Source of the DNA: Symmachiella dynata
Lineage (GTDB): Bacteria; Planctomycetota; Planctomycetia; Planctomycetales; Planctomycetaceae
NCBI RefSeq assembly: GCF_007747995.1
Contig: NZ_CP036276.1
Span: 6,128,001-6,192,000 of the forward strand
Direction of reading: 5' to 3'
Length of the DNA: 64,000 nucleotides
A program made the translations under genes and the position numbers. The notes beneath the pieces were generated by a model. The model was not told the DNA's origin. It was given only the letters and a program-made list of their open reading frames with translations, and made no database searches. Positions within the stretch are counted from its first letter, which is position 1, and every line of letters begins with the position of its first letter. This document shows positions 19,348 to 29,500 of this stretch, in pieces.

Positions 19348-20892
19348 TTACGGTTCGTTGGGCAACGCTGTCATTAACTGCGCGGCGGCAGTTTGGCTGT
19401 TTTCCATTGAGCAGACGGCGCTGCTGACGGCGACTCGCGTGGCGCCGGCTTCTGTGACCTGGGCGATGTTGTCCGCTGTGATGCCGCCGATGGCGTACCA
19501 GGGCAGGGTGATCTCCGCGGCAACTTGGCGGACGAATTCCAGCCCCGCCAGATCCGTGAACTGTTTCGTCGTGCTGGAAAAGACCGGACCGACGCCGATG
19601 TAATCGGCGCCCTCCATTACGGCTTGCCGCGCTTGTTCGATGGTGTGCGTGGAGACGCCGACTAATTTTTCCGTCCCCACGATCCGCCGGGCATCTTTGA
19701 CCGACAGTTCCTCTTGGCCGACATGCACGCCATCGGCATCGGTCAGCACGGCTAAATCGGGACGGTCGTTCATGATGAACAATGCTCCCGTTTCGCGGGT
19801 CCACTGCCGGACGCGGCGGCCGAATTCGACCAATTCTCGATCGGGCATTTCCTTTTCGCGTAGCTGCACAATGCTCACGCCCCCGGCAAGCGCCTCGCGA
19901 ATCGCCGGTCCGCTGCCGTGATGACACAGCGCTTCGCTGACCAGCAAATACAAATTGCGTCCAGCCAGCCGTGATTGATTGTGCAGCGTCGACAGGATCG
20001 ATTTTTCCAGCGTATAAAACCGATAGCGGAGTTGTTCGAATTGTCCGCCCAGGTCCGCAGCGAGGACTTTGCCGTACTCCTCCAACGTCCGCACCGCTTC
20101 CTGCACGCGTTTCAAATTCGCCTGTAGTACCTCTGCGGTGGAATCACGCTGCGCTTCGGCGGTTGTGGAAATCGTCGTCCCCACATCCGACAGGGTATCC
20201 CGCGCCGCTGCCAAGTCGTGCGGCGCGATTGTGGAGATTGCCGCAGTGAAATCGTGCCGCCAACTTTTGAGCAGCGTAGACAAATGCGCATCGTCGCTGA
20301 TGAAACGGACGTAATCCTCGACGACACGCACCCCTTCGCGAGCGCGGTTGGCAGCAGCGTCGATGATCCGCAGCGCATTGTGCCGTTGCGAAACACTGGG
20401 TTGTGAGAATTCGATCCTGACGTCGGTGACCAGCGGCTCAGCGGAGAATCCTGTTTTCTCATCCACAAGTTGCGTGAGCTGTTCGCGCTGCACGCCTTGT
20501 TCGTGGAGCCACGTCGAAACATCGGAGTCGACGACCAGCAGTCCCCAGAGCAGATGTTCGGTCCCGACCTCACTGTGCCGTCCTTGAATACCCGCTAAGT
20601 GCCGAGCTTCCTGAACGGCCAAAGCGGCCTGTTCATCCATCGGGACCAGCTTAGACTGTTCCGATTCAGCGGTCGTCTCAGCAGTCGGCACGCTCTTCTC
20701 ATCAGGGAAAACCGTCTCCACTGTGGAAATCGCCACATCAAATCCGCCCAGAATCTCGCTCGCACGCGATTCTTCCAGCAAAAGGCTACGCAATAGATGC
20801 AGCGGAGCCACGGTTGCCGATTGGCCGGCTGTGGCAATTTCGGTCGCCCGGTCTAGAACTCTTTGGGCAGCGGGAGTCAACGGTTGTTGCAT
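19348..20892 (-). CDS. Clp-N / ThiD2 / ThiE fusion: thiamine phosphate synthase
   Basis: Predicted to condense HMP-pyrophosphate and the thiazole phosphate into thiamine phosphate. Three parts in 514 residues. Residues 1-150: two ClpA/ClpC N-terminal repeats (LTPAAQRVLDRATEIA ... LHLLRSLLLEE; then EQAALAVQEARHLAG ... GTEHLLWGLLV). Residues 170-305: a ThiD2-like helical domain (RIIDAAANRAREGVRVVEDY). Residues 312-510: the ThiE barrel with VQLREKE, MNDRPDLAV, DGVHVGQEELS, GVGPVFSSTTK and AIGGITADN. ThiD2-ThiE pairs are known; a Clp-N domain in front is unusual. It is transcribed away from clpC, whose own N-domain has the same repeats. The start ATG at 20892 is the first in frame. Confidence 0.9.
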   Translation of the reverse strand: MQQPLTPAAQRVLDRATEIATAGQSATVAPLHLLRSLLLEESRASEILGGFDVAISTVETVFPDEKSVPTAETTAESEQSKLVPMDEQAALAVQEARHLAGIQGRHSEVGTEHLLWGLLVVDSDVSTWLHEQGVQREQLTQLVDEKTGFSAEPLVTDVRIEFSQPSVSQRHNALRIIDAAANRAREGVRVVEDYVRFISDDAHLSTLLKSWRHDFTAAISTIAPHDLAAARDTLSDVGTTISTTAEAQRDSTAEVLQANLKRVQEAVRTLEEYGKVLAADLGGQFEQLRYRFYTLEKSILSTLHNQSRLAGRNLYLLVSEALCHHGSGPAIREALAGGVSIVQLREKEMPDRELVEFGRRVRQWTRETGALFIMNDRPDLAVLTDADGVHVGQEELSVKDARRIVGTEKLVGVSTHTIEQARQAVMEGADYIGVGPVFSSTTKQFTDLAGLEFVRQVAAEITLPWYAIGGITADNIAQVTEAGATRVAVSSAVCSMENSQTAAAQLMTALPNEP

Positions 20893-21634
20893 TTTGGATG
20901 TGCGGCTTTGGGGCCAAATCGGCGAAGTTCAATGAAATTGGTTTATTGTCGAGACAGTCAGAGCCGGTTTACGACTTTCATGCACAGCAAAGGTGTCTTC
21001 CAATGCAGGGCAATCTTTGCAAGTCATGCACTCGCCGCCGCTTAACAGGCTCCGCCTATCGGAACGTCTTGCCATTGGCGCGAACGGTTACTAGAATTCG
21101 CGGTATATCCTGATAATTTCAATGGATGAGGAAGACTTTGCAGTTGGGCGAGTTTGGGTTTGTTCGACCAGCAGCCTCGGAACTTGCATTGTACCGAAAA
21201 GGGAATCGAATTGTGAAGTTGCTGCTTTCACAAGGATCGTGAAAGTTGGCTCTGCCGCTTCTGTTGATCTTTCCGGTTCTATGGAGACGAGAACACCGTC
21301 TCCACGAGTCAGAATATAACGGATGACTGTGGAAACCCAATCAACTTTCCCGGTAGTAACGTCTGCGATTCCCGCAGCCTCAGGAACTTTGATGTTGCGG
21401 AAAGGAAACCCCGTTCACACATCGAAACGTGAAGTATTGTTAAGTGACCGTCATCCCGCGGAAGGCACGGATCGTAGAATCATTGTTACGAGCGTTGCGA
21501 TCGGCATCTGTGACGTGTGATGGCGGATTAAAAAAGAAGACTGAAACATAGGTTTTGAAATAATAAAACAAGCGCCGATAGTCAGCGTTTGAGAAATTGT
21601 CTTGCACCCTCGCAAGATTTAGGGAGAACCTCGC
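20893..21634. other. Divergent promoter region between the thiE fusion and clpC
   Basis: About 740 bases without a supported gene. It must carry the promoters of both genes. I searched by eye for a CIRCE element (TTAGCACTC-N9-GAGTGCTAA) and a CtsR-type heptad repeat and saw neither. The 60 bases before clpC are AT-rich, consistent with a promoter, but no clear hexamer pair can be chosen. Confidence 0.45.
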
Positions 21635-24172
21635 ATGTACGAGCGATTTACCGACCGAGCCCGAAAAGTGATGCAACTCGCCAACCAGGAGGCGCAGCGG
21701 TTCAATCACGAATATATCGGCACGGAACACATTCTGTTGGGACTGGTCAAGGAAGGCTCCGGCGTTGCCGCCAATGTCCTGAAAAACCTGGACGTCGACC
21801 TGAGAAAGATCCGTTTGGAGGTCGAAAAGATCGTCCAATCCGGTCCCGATATGGTGACGATGGGCAAATTGCCGCAAACGCCGCGGGCTAAAAAAGTCAT
21901 CGAATACTCGATGGAAGAAGCCCGGAACCTGAATCACAACTACGTCGGCACCGAACACATTCTGTTGGGCTTGCTGCGAGAACAAGAAGGTGTGGCCGCC
22001 CAGGTGTTGATGAACCTCGGCCTGAAACTGGAAGACGTTCGTGAGGAAGTGTTGAACTTGCTCGGCCATGGACTGGAAGGCGCCGAATCGGGCGAACGCA
22101 GCCCCGCCGCCGGAAGTCCCAAAGCGGGCAAAAGCAAAACTCCCGCCCTGGACAGCTTCGGTCGCGATCTGACCGAATTGGCCAAGCAGGGCAAACTCGA
22201 TCCGGTGATCGGTCGTACCGATGAAATCGAACGGGTCATCCAAATCCTCTGCCGACGTCAAAAGAACAACCCGGTCTTGCTGGGTGAAGCGGGCGTGGGC
22301 AAGACGGCCATCGTCGAGGGCTTTGCCCAAATGGTCATCGATAATAACGTTCCGGACTTGCTGCGGGACCGCCGGATTGTCGTGTTGGACTTGGCGATGA
22401 TGGTCGCTGGAACCAAATATCGTGGTCAATTCGAAGAACGCATCAAAGCGGTTATGAACGAAGTGCGTCGTGCCAAGAACACGATCTTGTTCATCGACGA
22501 ACTGCACACTCTGGTCGGTGCCGGTGGCGCGGAAGGGGCGATCGATGCCTCCAACGTGCTCAAACCTGCTTTGAGCCGGGGCGAATTGCAGTGCATCGGA
22601 GCCACCACGCTCGACGAGTACCGCAAATACATCGAAAAAGATGGCGCCCTGGAACGCCGGTTCCAGACCGTGATGGTCGAACCGCCCAGTGCGACCGAGA
22701 CTGTGGAAATCCTCCGCGGCTTGCGGGATCGGTACGAATCGCACCATCGCGTGCAAATCACCGATGACTCGTTGGAAGCGGCTGTGGAATTGTCCAACCG
22801 TTACATCACCGGCCGTTGCCTGCCGGACAAGGCGATCGACGTTATCGACGAAGCGGGTGCTCGTATCCGCCTCAAATCGATGGTCCGCCCGCCCGATTTG
22901 AAGGAACTTGATGAAGAAATCGAAGGCCTGAATCAAGCCAAAGAAGAAGCGGTCGCCAATCAAGACTTCGAAAAAGCGGCCAGCTTGCGTGATCAAGCTG
23001 ACAAGCTGAAGAAGAAGAAAGAATCGTTGACCCGCGATTGGCGTGAGAAATCCCGCGAAACCGACGGTGTCGTCGACAACGATGTGATCGCCGAAGTCGT
23101 CGCCAAGATGACCGGCATCCCGCTGACACGCTTGTCGAGCGAAGATGCGGTGCGGTTGCTGCAAATGGAAGATGAACTACACAAAAAGGTCATCAGCCAG
23201 GAAGAAGCAATTAAACAGGTCGCCAAGGCGGTCCGTCGTAGTCGTAGCGGGTTGAAAGATCCGCGGCGTCCCACGGGTGTCTTCCTGTTCGCCGGTCCGA
23301 CCGGTGTCGGGAAAACATTACTGGCCAAAACGTTGGCGGAATTCATGTTCGGCGATGCCGAATCGCTCATTCAAATCGACATGAGCGAATACATGGAGAA
23401 ACACAACGTCAGCCGTTTGATCGGTGCCCCTCCTGGTTATGTCGGTTACGAAGAAGGGGGCCAACTGACGGAAAAAATCCGCCGCCGTCCCTATGCCGTG
23501 GTGCTGTTGGACGAAATCGAAAAAGCGCACCCCGACGTGTTCAATATGCTGCTGCAAATTATGGAAGAGGGACACCTCACCGATAGTTTCGGCCGCAAAG
23601 TCGATTTCAAAAACGTGATCTTGATCATGACCACCAACGCCGGTGCCAAGGTGATTCAATCCGGTAGCGAATTTGGTTTCGTCAAGAAAGACCTCGATCA
23701 CAGCTACGATGGCATGAAACGCCGTCTGATGCACGAAATCGAAGACGAATTCAAGCCGGAGTTCTTAGGCCGTGTGGATGACGTCATCGTGTTCAAGCAT
23801 CTCGACCGCGAGAACTTGAAGCTGATCATCGACATCGAGTTGGAGAAGGTCTACGAACGTCTTGGAGAACGAGGCCTGAATCTGGTCCTGACCGACGAAA
23901 GCAAAGAACTGATCATCGACAAGGGTGCATCGGACATCGATTACGGTGCCCGCCCACTGCGTCGCTGCATCGAAACCTTTATCGAAGATCCGCTTTCCGA
24001 AGAGTTGCTCCGCGACGCCTTCGAAGGCAAAAACACAATCACCGTTCGCGTCAAAGAAGTCGGCGATACCAAGCAACTCGACTTCGATGCCACGTTCGAA
24101 GAATCAGCTGAGCCCGAAATGGCTGCGGTTGGTTCCGAGGACGAAAATAGCGGCGAATCCGAAGAATCGTAA
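21635..24172 (+). CDS. clpC: ATP-dependent Clp protease ATPase subunit ClpC
   Basis: An AAA+ unfoldase that feeds ClpP and disaggregates proteins. The 845 residues are the normal ClpC length and order: N-domain with two repeats ([36 protein letters not shown]), D1 with Walker [14 protein letters not shown] near residue 215 and Walker [12 protein letters not shown], a middle coiled coil with a UVR-like segment ([18 protein letters not shown]), and D2 with [16 protein letters not shown] near 553. The C-terminal acidic tail is short. ATG at 21635 is preceded by GGGAG. A strong terminator follows. No clpP or McsA/McsB partners are in the window. Confidence 0.98.
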   Translation: MYERFTDRARKVMQLANQEAQRFNHEYIGTEHILLGLVKEGSGVAANVLKNLDVDLRKIRLEVEKIVQSGPDMVTMGKLPQTPRAKKVIEYSMEEARNLNHNYVGTEHILLGLLREQEGVAAQVLMNLGLKLEDVREEVLNLLGHGLEGAESGERSPAAGSPKAGKSKTPALDSFGRDLTELAKQGKLDPVIGRTDEIERVIQILCRRQKNNPVLLGEAGVGKTAIVEGFAQMVIDNNVPDLLRDRRIVVLDLAMMVAGTKYRGQFEERIKAVMNEVRRAKNTILFIDELHTLVGAGGAEGAIDASNVLKPALSRGELQCIGATTLDEYRKYIEKDGALERRFQTVMVEPPSATETVEILRGLRDRYESHHRVQITDDSLEAAVELSNRYITGRCLPDKAIDVIDEAGARIRLKSMVRPPDLKELDEEIEGLNQAKEEAVANQDFEKAASLRDQADKLKKKKESLTRDWREKSRETDGVVDNDVIAEVVAKMTGIPLTRLSSEDAVRLLQMEDELHKKVISQEEAIKQVAKAVRRSRSGLKDPRRPTGVFLFAGPTGVGKTLLAKTLAEFMFGDAESLIQIDMSEYMEKHNVSRLIGAPPGYVGYEEGGQLTEKIRRRPYAVVLLDEIEKAHPDVFNMLLQIMEEGHLTDSFGRKVDFKNVILIMTTNAGAKVIQSGSEFGFVKKDLDHSYDGMKRRLMHEIEDEFKPEFLGRVDDVIVFKHLDRENLKLIIDIELEKVYERLGERGLNLVLTDESKELIIDKGASDIDYGARPLRRCIETFIEDPLSEELLRDAFEGKNTITVRVKEVGDTKQLDFDATFEESAEPEMAAVGSEDENSGESEES

Positions 24173-24201
24173 AACGCGAGTCCAATCGCGAAAAAACAAG
24201 A

Positions 24202-24235
24202 AACGCTCCGGTTCTTACAACCGGGGCGTTTTTTT
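24202..24235 (+). terminator. Intrinsic terminator after clpC
   Basis: A 12-base-pair stem AACGCTCCGGTT / AACCGGGGCGTT with one G-T pair and loop CTTAC, followed by seven T. It sits 30 bases after the clpC stop and separates clpC from the methyltransferase gene. Confidence 0.9.
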
Positions 24236-24282
24236 AATTCCCCTTAGTTCCCAACTCCACTTTTTGCCAGAAGGACCCGGCG

Positions 24283-24966
24283 ATGCCGCTGCAACGCATT
24301 CTCGAACCGGAAGTCATGGACTCCGCCCAGGAAGCGATCGACTACGACACGATGGACCATTCGAACGTCAATCGCGTCTTCGTTGATGACCTATTGGCAT
24401 TCTCGCAGTTTGAAAAGCCGTCCGTCACTGAGATGCGCGTATTGGATGTTGGCACCGGGACCGCACAGATTCCAGTGGAATTATGTGGGCGGCAACTCCC
24501 GCTGCACGTCACCGGGGTCGACCTCGCTGAAGAAATGCTCAAAGTCGGCAACCAAAACGTCGCCGCCGCCGGTTTCGCGCAGAACATCACGCTCGAACGC
24601 GTCGACGCGAAGCAACTTCCCTACGCGGCGGGAACATTCGACGCTGTGATATCCAACAGCATCGTGCACCACATTCCCGACCCCTTGCAGGTGATCGCTG
24701 AAATGGCCCGCGTGGTGCGCGCGGGCGGAGTGCTCTTCGTCCGCGATCTGCTGCGTCCCGATGACGAAGCGGAACTGGAGCAGTTAGTCAGCACCTATGC
24801 GGCAGACACCAACAACGAGCAACGACAACTCTTTCGACAATCGTTGTATGCGGCGCTGACGGTCGCAGAGGTCAAATCGCTGCTAACGACTGCGGGTCTA
24901 CCAGCACAGTGGTGTGCGCAAACGACCGATCGCCACTGGACCATCGCCGGGCGATGCGGAGTGTAA
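24283..24966 (+). CDS. Class I SAM-dependent methyltransferase
   Basis: A 227-residue Rossmann-type methyltransferase. Motif I is RVLDVGTGTAQIPVELC near residue 48, the acidic post-I residue is in VTGVDLAEEML, and the segment NSIVHHIPDPLQVIAEMARV near 127 matches motifs II-III of the UbiE/type 11 group. The acceptor substrate cannot be told. AAGGA seven bases upstream of the ATG supports the start. It lies downstream of the clpC terminator, so it is likely a separate unit. Confidence 0.88.
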   Translation: MPLQRILEPEVMDSAQEAIDYDTMDHSNVNRVFVDDLLAFSQFEKPSVTEMRVLDVGTGTAQIPVELCGRQLPLHVTGVDLAEEMLKVGNQNVAAAGFAQNITLERVDAKQLPYAAGTFDAVISNSIVHHIPDPLQVIAEMARVVRAGGVLFVRDLLRPDDEAELEQLVSTYAADTNNEQRQLFRQSLYAALTVAEVKSLLTTAGLPAQWCAQTTDRHWTIAGRCGV

Positions 24967-25290
24967 CGGTTGTAAGCAATCGAAGGCGCCCGCACTCGTT
25001 GCGCCGTGCGCAATTCTTGTGCAGGCTGTGTGGATTGTGAAGAGTCCTTCATAGTCAACACCGAGATTTTATCTCCAAACTACTCAAGCCTCTCAAAACG
25101 CAATGTCGATGGTGGTGTTGGGATGCAGCAATGTCCCCACGCAATCGAAGGGGCTGTTAGGATTCGGTCCTCGCAGTCGGGAGCAAGGCAGCGGCAGAGA
25201 GAGCGATTGAGGGAGCCGGAGAGTGTCCGGTCGTAGCCACGGAGGCGATGCTGATTTGATTGACGCGAAATCATCATGTTGGAGTATTGA
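24967..25290. other. Gap with no supported gene
   Basis: About 320 bases between the methyltransferase and a small ORF. No supported ORF or clear hairpin terminator. Confidence 0.4.
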
Positions 25291-25560
25291 ATGACCCATC
25301 ACGCCGATGTGGATACTGGACATCGTAAAGTTGTCAATTCTTGTTTGGGACAGTCGTTACACCGTTTGCAGCACAACATGAATCATGTCCGACAAAGCCA
25401 ATCGCGGGACGAAGGGGAATTTCTGTCCTGGTTGAAGCAATGGTCCAAGCGCAGCGATCAAATCGCCATGCGGTTGGAGCTGATCGACATGCAACTCGAC
25501 CGCATGTTCCCCGCCCCCGAACCGGAGGTGCAGTTGCGGGTCATCGACGCCGACCGCTGA
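25291..25560 (+). CDS. Small hypothetical protein
   Basis: An 89-residue, Gln/His/Arg-rich protein that is probably helical (VNSCLGQSLHRLQHNMNHV; then FLSWLKQWSKRSDQIAMRLEL, and a C-terminus with MQLDRMFPAPEPE). GGAG seven bases before the ATG supports translation. No signal peptide or membrane segment. It converges with the YdjM-like gene 33 bases away. No family recognised; it could be a planctomycete-specific helical adaptor, but no function is claimed. Confidence 0.55.
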   Translation: MTHHADVDTGHRKVVNSCLGQSLHRLQHNMNHVRQSQSRDEGEFLSWLKQWSKRSDQIAMRLELIDMQLDRMFPAPEPEVQLRVIDADR

Positions 25561-25592
25561 GCAACGGGCCGCGGTATAGCCCAGCGCGCCGT

Positions 25593-26243
25593 TTATCCTA
25601 GCGCGCCGCAGACAACGATATACGCGGCCACGCCCAGCAGCGTGGCCGCCGCGATCACTTGCAACCGATTGCGCCACCGGTACATCGCCAGCATCCCCAT
25701 GACAAAAATAATCGTCATGCCTGGATCGCCCCAGTGGACGTGCGGATAAATCCACCCCTCTGTGGAAAACGGCCACAGCAACTGCAATTTCCAGTCGCCC
25801 AACGTTGCCGTCCCGGACACCACCAAATCGGCGGCAAGATGGCTCAGCGCAGCCGCCAGTGCCACAAGCGTCCACACGGCATATCCGGCAACTGTTCGCT
25901 CCCGGCGTAGCGGCAGCGATCCCAGTCCTTGCTCGGCAGGGAGTACCAGCCCACAGCGCCGCAGTCCCCGTGCACTGACATTGGCCAGTCGCGTGACGAC
26001 ATCGAATCGATAATCGAGGACGCCGATCAGGATCCCCAGCAGGCCGCACGTCAAGAAACTATGCCCCCAGACTCTGTGAGCCTGATCAAACAGCACTGGA
26101 CCTAGCACCAACGTCAGGCCGTCCCAATCCGGGCTGATTGCCACCAACCCCGCCAGGGCGACCACCTGCCAGCCATAGCGGCGGTGTAAACCCGTAGCCA
26201 ATGCTCCGTTGATGCCCAGCAACGCATGTTCAATTGTTGTCAT
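25593..26243 (-). CDS. YdjM-like membrane-bound metal-dependent hydrolase
   Basis: A 216-residue polytopic protein of the LexA-binding inner-membrane hydrolase family (YdjM type). It shows TTIEHALLGINGALATG with the early histidine, then AISPDWDGL, HRVWGHSFLTCGLLGI, ALSHLAADLVV and WPHVHWGDPG-like segments that place His/Asp residues as predicted metal ligands, separated by four or five membrane helices. The family's biochemical role is poorly known. The start ATG at 26243 is the first of the frame. It points away from the kinase gene, leaving a 320-base divergent region (26244-26562) in which I see no gene. Confidence 0.85.
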   Translation of the reverse strand: MTTIEHALLGINGALATGLHRRYGWQVVALAGLVAISPDWDGLTLVLGPVLFDQAHRVWGHSFLTCGLLGILIGVLDYRFDVVTRLANVSARGLRRCGLVLPAEQGLGSLPLRRERTVAGYAVWTLVALAAALSHLAADLVVSGTATLGDWKLQLLWPFSTEGWIYPHVHWGDPGMTIIFVMGMLAMYRWRNRLQVIAAATLLGVAAYIVVCGALG

Positions 26244-26562
26244 AGACGCCAGTGCTTCAAACTGTTCGGAAGATTACTACAACCAGTATGACCGGACCGC
26301 CGCCCGATTGCCAATTGGGGCATCCTGCATCCACAACCGCCAAGAAACAATGCAGCAGTTCGGCGAAAAAAACAAAAGTCGTTGTCCTTCGCTGTGGCTG
26401 CTATGATAAACTGGATGAGGCGCTCTACGAAGTTCTCTACGCGGATTTCTACAAGTACCGGCGGATCACCCGTCGGACGAATCGTCAGTGGACGAAGATG
26501 AATGTGTGCAGTGCGATCCGATCATGCGATCGTTCCACACATTTGCGGCAAGCAGGCATTTC

Positions 26563-29500
26563 ATGAGTAGCGTCGATCCCTTGGAAACATCCAGCCCAGT
26601 TGAACCGGCACCGCGGGTTCCTGAGGGAGCATGCGCCCAGCTGATGTTTCGCGGACCGGACGGGCAAACCATCGAGAAGAGCGTCCTCCGCTATACGACG
26701 TTGATCGGTTCCGGCCCCCGCTGCAACGTGCAACTGCTCGATCCGGAAATCGCCGAAGCGCACTGTATCGTGACCGTCGAATCGGGCGTGCTCCGCGTCC
26801 GCGACCTCCGCAGCGCCGCGGGCACACGCGTGAACGGCCAGTCCATCCAAGTCGCCACCCTGGCCGAAGGGGACACGATCGAGGTGGGCCGCTTTTCGTT
26901 TTTAGTGGCGACAGATCTCCAAGGCGCTCCCCCCATCCCCGATGTGCCCACAGCCACTGAGGGTGAAGAGCCGCCCTTTGCTGAACTCACATTCGTTGGG
27001 CCCGATGGCGCGCCGCTGAAAAAGAATATCCTCCGGCCATCAACGTTGATCGGATCGGCCCCCGGCTGCAATATGCAACTGGTCGCCAGCGCTATCAGCC
27101 ATGCGCATTGTGTGCTGACGATGGAGTACGGCAGCCTACGTGTGCGAGACTTGCGGAGCGAAACAGGAACCAAGGTCAATGGCGTCTCCGTCGAAATCGC
27201 CGCTCTGACAGATGGCGATAAGCTGGAGATCGGCTCCTTCGCATTTTTGGTGAAGACCAACCTTGCCCCACGTCCTCTACTGAGCGGACTACCATCACAG
27301 CCTCTCCCCGTCGAGACAACCACAGCTTCAGCCCGTGAGGAATTGGCGGCCCTCCAGTCCGAACTGGCGGCTGCGCAGGCTGAATTGGCCGAGGCACAAA
27401 AGGAACTGGCCCAAACACAAGCCCAGCAGTCTGCGGCTCAAGCAAGTTTGACCGAAGCGACGGAGAAACTCGAACTTCAACAGCAAAAATTCCAACAACA
27501 GCTCACGGAGTTCGAAACCAGGCAGGCGGAATTTCAAAACGCACAACAAGAACTCGAGCGTGGGCAACAGGAACTCGAGCGCGATCGCGAGCAGCTGGAA
27601 ACGAAACAGCAAGCCGCTGATGAGGCAGCAGCGCAATTTCAGCAGCAGCAGAAAGATCTACAGGCTGAACAATCACAGTTCGCCGAACGGCAGCGGGAAT
27701 GGGACACCAAAATCCAGGAGCACCAGGATCACGTCCAACACTCAGAAGCCGCGCTGGTCGCGCTCGAGTCCAACCGCAAGCAACTCGAACAACAGGACGC
27801 GGAACTCACCGCTGCCCGCGCGGAATTGGGCGAACGCGAACAACTCCTAGCTGACCGTGAATCCGCAACGGCCGCACGGCAGTCGACGTTGGATTCTCGA
27901 CAAACCGAGTTGGAAAGCCGACAGAGCGCGTTGGATGAGTTGCGTCAAACATTAAATCAGCGCGACGCCGAGTCGCTGTCTACACTCGACCGTATTACGC
28001 AACAGCAAAAAGCCTTGGAAACGGAACAGGGCCAATTGACTGCGCAGCAGAAGGCGGCCGAGGATCAGCGTCGCGTCTTGGATCAATTGCGTGAGGAGCT
28101 AGACCAGCGCGATACAAAATCACAGTCGCAGCTCGATCGCCTGGCGCAGCAACAAGAGTCGTTGGAAGCGGAACGCGTTAAGTTTACCGCCAAACAACAA
28201 GACTTGGCTGCGGAAAAACAGCGGCATCAAGAGGAGGTCGCCAAGTTCGAGACAGAATGGATGCGCGTCGAAGAGCAAAAAGACCGGGACCAAGCCAACG
28301 GCGAAATGCTGCGGATGCGTTTTGACGAACTCGAAGCGAAACGTGCCAAATTCTTATCAGAGCAAGAAACCTTCAGCGCAGCCAGTGTCGCATTCGAAGC
28401 CGCACAAGCTGCCGCTCAAAAAACGCAGGATGAAGAAAAACTCAAACTGCAGGAACAACAAACGCTCATAGAGTCGCGTGAAGCCCAGGTTGCTCGCCGC
28501 GAACAAGCAGCCGAAGAAGCACAAGCCGCGCATGATTCAGCAGTCGCCGCGCTGCAACAGGATCAAGAAAACCTGGAAACGGCAAAACATGAGTTGGCGC
28601 AGCAACAAGAATCGCTCGACGAACTTCGCCGCCAACTGGACGACGAAACCCGCAAACTCGCCGAGCAAGAACAAGCACACGACGCACGTCACGGCGAACT
28701 ACAGCAAGAATCGGAATCCTTGCGTGAGCAGCAACAAGCGCTCAAGGAACAACAAACCTCCCTCGCGCAGCAAGCCACTGAACAGGACCATCAACGGGAA
28801 GAATTGGAACAACAGCGGCAAGAAATCCTCGCCAGCGAGCAACGTCTGCGGGAAGAACAGGATGCCCACGCCCGCGAAGCCGCCGAGACCAGCGCTGCGA
28901 GGTTGGCGTTTGAGACCGCTCAGTCGACAGCAAAAACGGCTACCCTCGAAATCGAGGAACAAAACCGCGAAACCGCCCAGCGACTTGAGCAGGAACAGGA
29001 GCGTTTGACCGCGGACCAACAAAAGTTAGCCGACCAGCAAGCGGAGCTGGAGCAACAAACCCGGCAGTTCGAAATCGAGCGGCGGGAATTGAGCGAACTC
29101 AAAATCGAACTGGAAGAACAACAGGCGACGCTCAAGCAGAAGACAGACTTATTGGAACAATCCGCTGCCGCCCACGAAACCACCGTGCAAACCTTCGCTG
29201 CGCAAACGGCCGAACACGACACCGCGCAGCAAACGCTCCACGAAGAGCGGGCGCAGTTGGAAACAGCGCAAATGGAATTCCTCCAGGCGCTGGCGGTCTT
29301 GAAAGCGGACCAGAATGAACTCCAGCAGCAGCGCGAAGCGGCCGTGCGGGCCGAAGAGGTTATAACGCGTGAACGGGAAACACTACAGCAAGTCCGTGCT
29401 GCGCTCGATGTAGAGTTAGAGACACTGAGTCAGCAACAGGCCGAACATGCCCAACAGGCGGCCCGGCTGACTGACGAAGCGGCGGCTGTCGAAAAAGCTC

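Noticed and set aside
20893-21634. CIRCE or CtsR operator before clpC
   Set aside because: Looked for by eye; no matching repeat found.
21440-23164. Minus-strand frame of 574 residues
   Set aside because: Antisense of clpC; His/Phe/Asp-rich shadow.
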